A stretch of DNA of 64,000 nt from an uncultured Verrucomicrobiota bacterium (GTDB taxonomy: Bacteria > Verrucomicrobiota > Verrucomicrobiia > Opitutales > Opitutaceae). The first letter of the stretch is position 1. Every line of letters begins with the position of its first letter. The stretch is from contig CAIUGM010000014.1 in assembly GCA_903898675.1 (NCBI GenBank), positions 186,001 through 250,000 on the forward strand, in the 5' to 3' direction. Shown in pieces: positions 58,997 to 64,000 of this stretch. The notes beneath the pieces were generated by a model that was not told the DNA's origin, did no database searches, and was given only the letters and a program-made list of their open reading frames with translations. The position numbers and the translations under genes were made by a program.

Positions 58997-61900
58997 ATGA
59001 GCCCCAAACACCCCTGGATGACAATTTCCCTGCTGCCTTTCGCGCTGCTGGCCTTCGCGGCCGATTTGCGGGCGGCCACGGTCGCGCGGCTGCGCTGCGA
59101 ATATGAGCAAAATCCGGCCGGGATCGACGTCCTTCAGCCGCAATTGAGCTGGAATCTGAATTCCGCCGCGCGCGGCGACCGCCAGACCGCCTACCAAATC
59201 CTGGTGGCCTCCACTCCCGGACAGCTCAAGGTGGACCGCGGCGATCTTTGGGACAGCGGCAAAGTGGCCTCTGATGAAAGCGTGCACGTGGCCTACGCCG
59301 GCACTCCGCTCACGTCGCGCAAGGAATGTTTCTGGAAGGTGAGGGTGTGGGACCAGAACGACCAACCCTCGGACTGGAGCGCCGGCGCCTCGTGGACGAT
59401 GGGGTTGCTGCAACCGGCCGACTGGACCGCGGAATGGATCACGGCGTCACGCTGGTACACGCCGACCGCCTTGCGACCGCCCGGCCTCATCGTGGCTCTC
59501 GGCGGCTGGGCCGATGTGGACCTGGGCGCAGAGTTCCCGATTGATTCCATCCGGCTTTATTTCTCCGATCCCGCCACCGCGCCCAAGCGGTTCAAAATCC
59601 TCGGTGCGGACGAATTGCAGTTTCTTCATCCCCGGGTACTCGTGGATGAATCAGGGGCGGATTATCACCCGACGGGAACGGGGCCGCAGGAGTTCGTGCT
59701 GCACGGGGTCAAGGCCCGGCGCATCCGGCTCTGGGTCACCAACCCGTCCGACCCGCGCGCCCCGCAATCGTGGCCAGTCCACGACGGGCCGGTTGATGCA
59801 CCCGTCCAGTTCACGGTGCGGCAGATGGAGGTCATGTCGGGCGGTAAAAATGTGGCCCTGATGCGGCCGACGCGGGAACTCGGCACCCAGTGGAATTCCG
59901 GCCACACGGTCTTTCTGGTGGACGGCATGCCCTCGGCCGGCGAAGGCGATCAGGCGCCGCCGGACGCGTGTCCCACCCCGACGGCCCCGCTGCTCCGCAA
60001 GGCCTTTACCGTTTCACAGCCGGTCACGCGCGCCACGCTCTACGTCGCCGCGCTCGGCATGGCCGACGTGACCGTCAACGGCCGCCCCGTGACGGACGAC
60101 GTGCTGGGACCGCCCTTCACCGACTACACGAAGCGGACGGTTTACCTCACCCGTGATATCACGCCACTGGTCGCCGCCGGGGAAAACGTCATCGGCGTCA
60201 CGCTGGGCAACGGATTTTTCAACCCACCCAGCCGAGGCTTTGGCGAACGCCACGCCGGCAACGGGCCGCCGCGGGTCTTGCTCCAGACCGAGATCGAATT
60301 CGCGGACGGCAGCCGCCAGGTGATCAACTCGGATGCCTCCTGGAAATGGTCGCGGAGTGAAATCACCTACAACGATGTCTTCACCCAGTATGCCGAAGAT
60401 CGCCATGCAGCCAGACCCGGCTGGGATCTGCCTCACTACGCTGACGCCGATTGGCGCGGGGTGGCGATCACGACGTCGTTGGGCGGGAAACTCACTGCCC
60501 GGCTCGGGCCGCCGATCCGCGTGGTGGAAGAACTCAAGGCGGACCGGGTCGAGGGCAACCACGCCTATTTCAAGACCCTGACCGCCGGCTGGCCGCAGGT
60601 CAAAATCAACGGTCACGCCGGACAGGTGATCAAACTCATCGGTCACGCGCCCGCCTACGACGCGCCACCGCTGACCTTTGTGCTCGCCGCCGACGGACCG
60701 GCCGTGCTGCAGCCGCGCTTCATGTATCTCTCGGGCCCACTCGACCTTGAGGTGCAGGGGCTGACGGAACCGCTGGCGGCGGAGGCCGTGAAGATTCTGA
60801 TCGCCCACGCCGATTTGAAACCGGCCGGCACCTTTGCCACCTCCAATCCCTGGTTGAACGAACTCCACGACGTCGACCTGCGCACCCACCTCAACTACGA
60901 CGGTGACCAACCGATGGACCCGATGCGGGAGAAAGAGGGTTGGACGCAGGACGCGCAGAACATGTTTGAGACGGCAGCGTACTTGACCGATGTGGCCGGC
61001 TTCTACCGGAAATGGTCGCAAGACTTCGCCGACGGCCAGGACGAATCGGGTTATCTCAGCTCGGTGCTGCCGCTCGTAGGCCGGCAGGAATACGGCTGGA
61101 ACTCGCCTTGGTGGAGCGGCGTCGTGGTTTTGCTGCCCTGGCAGCATTACCAATTCTATGGCGACCGCCGGATGCTGGCCGAGAGCTACGAGCCGATGCG
61201 CCGTTATGTGGATTTTCTCACCCGGCTCACCGCCAGCGGCTCGGTGCGCAGCTGGGATGATTATCCGTACGTGAACACGGGCAACCCCGACTCACCCGAG
61301 GCGAAAGCGGGCATCCTGAGCTGGCTCGGGGCCGGCGACTGGCAGAATCCCTTTGGCAACCGGCTGATCGTGCCCGCTCCGCTCATGGACATGCCCGCGT
61401 GGTCGTATTATGCGAACATCGTCAGTCAGACGGCGACCATACTGGGCAAGTCGGAGGACGCGGCGAAATACGCCGCCCTCGCGGCGGAGGTGAAGGATCG
61501 CTTCAACCGGCTATACCTCAATCCCGTGACCGGTCTCTACAACAACCAGGCGGACTGCCAGACCACCCAGGTACTTCCGCTGGCGCTGGGCCTCGTGCCG
61601 CCAGAGCAGCGCCCCTTGACCCACCAACGGTTGATTGAAGCGATTCATGGCCGCAAGGATCACCACGGGACCAGTTTTGTCAGCCTGCCCTGGCTGTTGC
61701 ATGTGCTGATCGACAGCCGCGACACCGCCCTCGCCAACAAGATCGTGAATCAACAGGACTTTCCCGGCTGGAAAACCCTGATGCATGACGGCGTCTTCGC
61801 CGAAGGCTGGGACGGCAGCAATGCGCAGATGCCGTCCTGCGGCGGCGCGATCGGCCTGTGGCTCTATCAATCCGTCCTCGGCATCATCCCCGATCCGGCG

Positions 61901-62239
61901 GGACCGGGCTTCAAGCAATTCATGATCGCCCCGCAACCCGACCCGGCCAGCGGCCTGACCTGGGCGCGCGGCAGCTACGAATCCATCCATGGAACCATCG
62001 TGAGCGACTGGCAAATCGAGGGCGGTCAGTTTACCCTGCGGGCCACCATTCCGGCCAACACGACCGCGACGGTTTTCATTCCCACGGCCAACGAAAACTC
62101 CGTGAAGGAATCCGGGCAACCGGCCGGCCACGCCGGGAACGTGAAGTTTCTGCGTCTGGAAAACGGCACTGCCGTTTATGCCGTCGGTTCCGGCACCTAT
62201 ATGTTCACCGCCGACGCGCCCGTCGCAAAAACCAATTGA
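58997..62239 (+). CDS. large secreted GH78 alpha-L-rhamnosidase
   Basis: This 1080-aa enzyme has a signal peptide (WMTISLLPFALLAFAADLRA) and GH78 domains: an N-terminal Ig-like domain (ATVARLRCEYEQNPAGIDV, PQLSWNLNS), an inserted F5/8-like segment (ADVDLGAEFPIDSIRLYFSD), beta-domains (ATLYVAALGMADVTVNGRPV) and the helical domain with DPMREKEGWTQDAQNMFETA, where the acidic catalytic residues lie, and GRQEYGWNSPWWSGVVVL. It cleaves terminal alpha-L-rhamnose. ATG 58997 gives a signal peptide; the frame extends into the preceding gene. It is followed at 33 bp by a lipoprotein esterase. Confidence 0.93.
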   Translation: MSPKHPWMTISLLPFALLAFAADLRAATVARLRCEYEQNPAGIDVLQPQLSWNLNSAARGDRQTAYQILVASTPGQLKVDRGDLWDSGKVASDESVHVAYAGTPLTSRKECFWKVRVWDQNDQPSDWSAGASWTMGLLQPADWTAEWITASRWYTPTALRPPGLIVALGGWADVDLGAEFPIDSIRLYFSDPATAPKRFKILGADELQFLHPRVLVDESGADYHPTGTGPQEFVLHGVKARRIRLWVTNPSDPRAPQSWPVHDGPVDAPVQFTVRQMEVMSGGKNVALMRPTRELGTQWNSGHTVFLVDGMPSAGEGDQAPPDACPTPTAPLLRKAFTVSQPVTRATLYVAALGMADVTVNGRPVTDDVLGPPFTDYTKRTVYLTRDITPLVAAGENVIGVTLGNGFFNPPSRGFGERHAGNGPPRVLLQTEIEFADGSRQVINSDASWKWSRSEITYNDVFTQYAEDRHAARPGWDLPHYADADWRGVAITTSLGGKLTARLGPPIRVVEELKADRVEGNHAYFKTLTAGWPQVKINGHAGQVIKLIGHAPAYDAPPLTFVLAADGPAVLQPRFMYLSGPLDLEVQGLTEPLAAEAVKILIAHADLKPAGTFATSNPWLNELHDVDLRTHLNYDGDQPMDPMREKEGWTQDAQNMFETAAYLTDVAGFYRKWSQDFADGQDESGYLSSVLPLVGRQEYGWNSPWWSGVVVLLPWQHYQFYGDRRMLAESYEPMRRYVDFLTRLTASGSVRSWDDYPYVNTGNPDSPEAKAGILSWLGAGDWQNPFGNRLIVPAPLMDMPAWSYYANIVSQTATILGKSEDAAKYAALAAEVKDRFNRLYLNPVTGLYNNQADCQTTQVLPLALGLVPPEQRPLTHQRLIEAIHGRKDHHGTSFVSLPWLLHVLIDSRDTALANKIVNQQDFPGWKTLMHDGVFAEGWDGSNAQMPSCGGAIGLWLYQSVLGIIPDPAGPGFKQFMIAPQPDPASGLTWARGSYESIHGTIVSDWQIEGGQFTLRATIPANTTATVFIPTANENSVKESGQPAGHAGNVKFLRLENGTAVYAVGSGTYMFTADAPVAKTN

Positions 62240-62271
62240 ACCGCCCAAATGATTTCTAACCCACCCATCCG

Positions 62272-64000
62272 ATGAAATTTCAAACAATGCACGCCACGCT
62301 GGCTCTCGCCCCGGCCGGGTTCATGTTTGCCACCGGATTGTTGCTCGGGGGGTGCGCCCACCTCGCGACCAGCGCGGTGCCGGTCGCGCCCGCACCCGTC
62401 AGCGTGCAGGTTGCCGATTGGAACGGCTACCTGAAGCAAACGTTTGTGATCAACGGTCAGCCCGCGTATGTGGTCGTGCCCAAGATCGCCGCGCCGGGCA
62501 AACCGTGGATCTGGCGCACTTCGTTTCCCGACTATCAGCCCGTGGTCGATCTGGAACTGGTCCGCCAAGGCTGGCACATCGGCTATATTGAAATCCTCGA
62601 CCTGCTCGGGGCCGATCCGGCACTGGACTTGATGGACCGGTTTTATGCGCAAGTCCGGTCGCAATGGGGGCTGGCCGAAAAAATGGCGCTCGAGCCCTGC
62701 AGTCGCGGCGGCCTGCCTGCCTACCGCTATGCGGCCCGGCATCCCGAGCGGATCGCCTGCCTCTACGGCGATGTCCCCGTCATGGATTTCAAGAGCTGGC
62801 CGCTGCAATGGCCGGAGGCCAAGGCCACCGAATGGCCGAAAATCCTGCGGGCTTATGGTTTCAAGAATGACGCCGAAGCCATGGCCTATCAGAATAATCC
62901 GATCGACCAGCTCGCGCCCATCGCGCACGCCAAGATTCCCCTCCGTCATGTCATCTGCCTGAACGACCAGGTGGTGCCGCCGGAGCAAAATACGCTGGAG
63001 GCCAAGCGGCGCCTGCAAGCATTGGGCAGCGACCTTGAGGTGGTGTCGGTCAAGGCGAGCAACGATTCCTGGGGCCATCATTTTCCGTACCCCGATGTCT
63101 TTGGCTCGGTCCGCTTCGTGATGGACCACTCCGCCGTGCTGCCGGCCGGACACGAGTATTTCCAATTGCGCGACGGCCTCGCCAATTCCGCGGCCAAGTT
63201 CACGCGGGAAAAGCGCGGTCGCGTGGTGTTTTACGGGGGCTCGATCACCTTCAACCCGGGCTGGCGCGACGAGTTGATGCATTACCTTCAGCAAAGGTTC
63301 CCGGAAACCCGGTTTGACTTCGTCGCTTCAGGAATCCCCTCCCTCGGCTCGGTACCGCACGCGTTCCGGCTGGAGCACGACGTGTTGTCCGGCGGCCCGG
63401 TTGACCTGATCTTCGTCGAGGCCGCGGTCAATGACCACAACTACGACACCTACCCCAACCGGGCGGAACTCGCGCTGCGCGGCATGGAGGGAGTCGTGCG
63501 TCACCTGCGCCAGGTGAATCCGATGACAGACATCGTCGAGATGCACTTTGTCCACGACGAACACCTGCGGATTTTCAAGACCGGGCAGATCCCCTACACC
63601 ATTGCCGCCCACGAGAGGGTGGCCGTGCAGTACGGCTGCCCATCGCTGGACCTGGCGCGCGAGGTCAGCGACCGCATCGACGCGCACGAATTCACCTGGG
63701 CCGGGGATTTCCGCGACATCCATCCCTCGCCCTACGGCCAGCAGCTCTACGCCAACAGCATCACACGCATGCTGGACGCCGCCTGGACCACGCCGGGGGC
63801 GCCACACCCGCACGCCCTGCCGGAGACGGTCGATCCTCTGAGTTATTTCAACGGCCGCTTCGGCCGGCTGACGGAGGCACGTCTGCTCCGCGGCTTCACG
63901 CTTGATCCGGACTGGAAGCCAACCGACGACCGGCCGACCCGCGATGGCTTTGTGCACGTGCCGACGCTGGTCGGTTCCGAGCCGGGGGCGGAGTTCGAAT
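62272..64000 (+). CDS. two-domain esterase lipoprotein (alpha/beta-hydrolase plus SGNH), cut by window end
   Basis: The frame stays open to the window end (576 codons). It begins with a lipoprotein signal (MFATGLLLGGCAHLATS, lipobox LGGC). Residues about 45-300 form an alpha/beta-hydrolase: nucleophile LEPCSRGGLPAYRY, acid LNDQVVPPEQ and His WGHHFPYP. From about residue 305 a SGNH/GDSL domain follows: block I VVFYGGSITFNPGWRD, block III VDLIFVEAAVNDHN and DIHPSPYGQQLY with Asp-His. It would deacylate pectic or xylan-type glycans on the cell surface. It begins 33 bp after GH78 on the same strand. Confidence 0.8.
   Translation, partial: MKFQTMHATLALAPAGFMFATGLLLGGCAHLATSAVPVAPAPVSVQVADWNGYLKQTFVINGQPAYVVVPKIAAPGKPWIWRTSFPDYQPVVDLELVRQGWHIGYIEILDLLGADPALDLMDRFYAQVRSQWGLAEKMALEPCSRGGLPAYRYAARHPERIACLYGDVPVMDFKSWPLQWPEAKATEWPKILRAYGFKNDAEAMAYQNNPIDQLAPIAHAKIPLRHVICLNDQVVPPEQNTLEAKRRLQALGSDLEVVSVKASNDSWGHHFPYPDVFGSVRFVMDHSAVLPAGHEYFQLRDGLANSAAKFTREKRGRVVFYGGSITFNPGWRDELMHYLQQRFPETRFDFVASGIPSLGSVPHAFRLEHDVLSGGPVDLIFVEAAVNDHNYDTYPNRAELALRGMEGVVRHLRQVNPMTDIVEMHFVHDEHLRIFKTGQIPYTIAAHERVAVQYGCPSLDLAREVSDRIDAHEFTWAGDFRDIHPSPYGQQLYANSITRMLDAAWTTPGAPHPHALPETVDPLSYFNGRFGRLTEARLLRGFTLDPDWKPTDDRPTRDGFVHVPTLVGSEPGAEFE

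Noticed and set aside
21045-64000. Fucoidan utilisation locus
   Set aside because: Fucosidases are plentiful, but no sulfatase gene is seen in this span, which fucoidan degradation would require.

Overview
The window looks like chromosomal DNA from a high-GC Verrucomicrobiota bacterium, most likely of the Opitutaceae (Opitutus/Lacunisphaera type). This rests on the kinds of proteins encoded, on the many secreted glycoside hydrolases (GHs) and on dispersed palindromic repeats between and inside genes. No rRNA, tRNA or CRISPR array was recognised. All family calls come from reading motifs; no database search was run.

Region 1 (1-18.7 kb) is mostly housekeeping. It holds a cut-off MFS transporter, opcA and zwf (oxidative pentose phosphate entry), a YraN-family nuclease-like protein, a GAF-fused PilB/GspE pilus ATPase, smc, a DHA2 drug exporter, a YpeA-type acetyltransferase, and a trio of 2-hydroxyacid oxidoreductases (GlcD-like, D-2-hydroxyacid dehydrogenase, Ldh2 family). 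A secreted six-hairpin-like protein and a small secreted protein of unknown function follow. Intergenic spaces here carry several inverted-repeat elements, and one such element lies in frame inside smc.

Region 2 (18.8-21.0 kb) is a decayed mobile segment. It contains an integrase N-terminus without its catalytic half, a frameshifted XRE-type HTH gene, and an intact catalytic-domain-only tyrosine recombinase with a 40-bp dyad upstream of it.

Region 3 (21.0-64 kb) is a large deoxysugar and plant-glycan utilisation locus. A leftward operon (29.2 to 21.0 kb) encodes a xylose-isomerase-like enzyme, a beta-helix/PDZ protein, FucP, an RbsD/FucU-type mutarotase, RhaT and an L-fucose/L-arabinose isomerase-family protein. 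A leftward GH78 gene follows. A rightward operon (32.1 to 44.8 kb) encodes a DeoR regulator, a DhnA-type aldolase, a Gfo/Idh/MocA dehydrogenase, a PfkB kinase, RhaM, GH95, a GH141-like beta-helix protein, a GPH symporter and GH31. Then come GH29, an esterase, a FIST protein, two GH3 enzymes, a GH95-like enzyme, a secreted beta-propeller, a second GH78 and a two-domain esterase lipoprotein cut by the window end. The enzyme set (fucosidases, rhamnosidases, an alpha-xylosidase-like GH31, beta-glycosidases, esterases) suggests fucosylated xyloglucan and/or rhamnogalacturonan. No sulfatase and no SusC/SusD pair is present.

The main discovery is a 62-63 bp promoter element repeated six times (29202, 31947, 44844, 57326, 57427, 58751), always oriented toward a glycan or sugar gene. 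It contains a GAGACA-type direct repeat with a 21-bp period, a GTAGAA box and a TTGTGCGAA box at fixed spacing. It defines a candidate regulon. The pathway encoded with it appears to use a PfkB kinase and a DhnA aldolase in place of the classical RhaB/FucK and RhaD/FucA.
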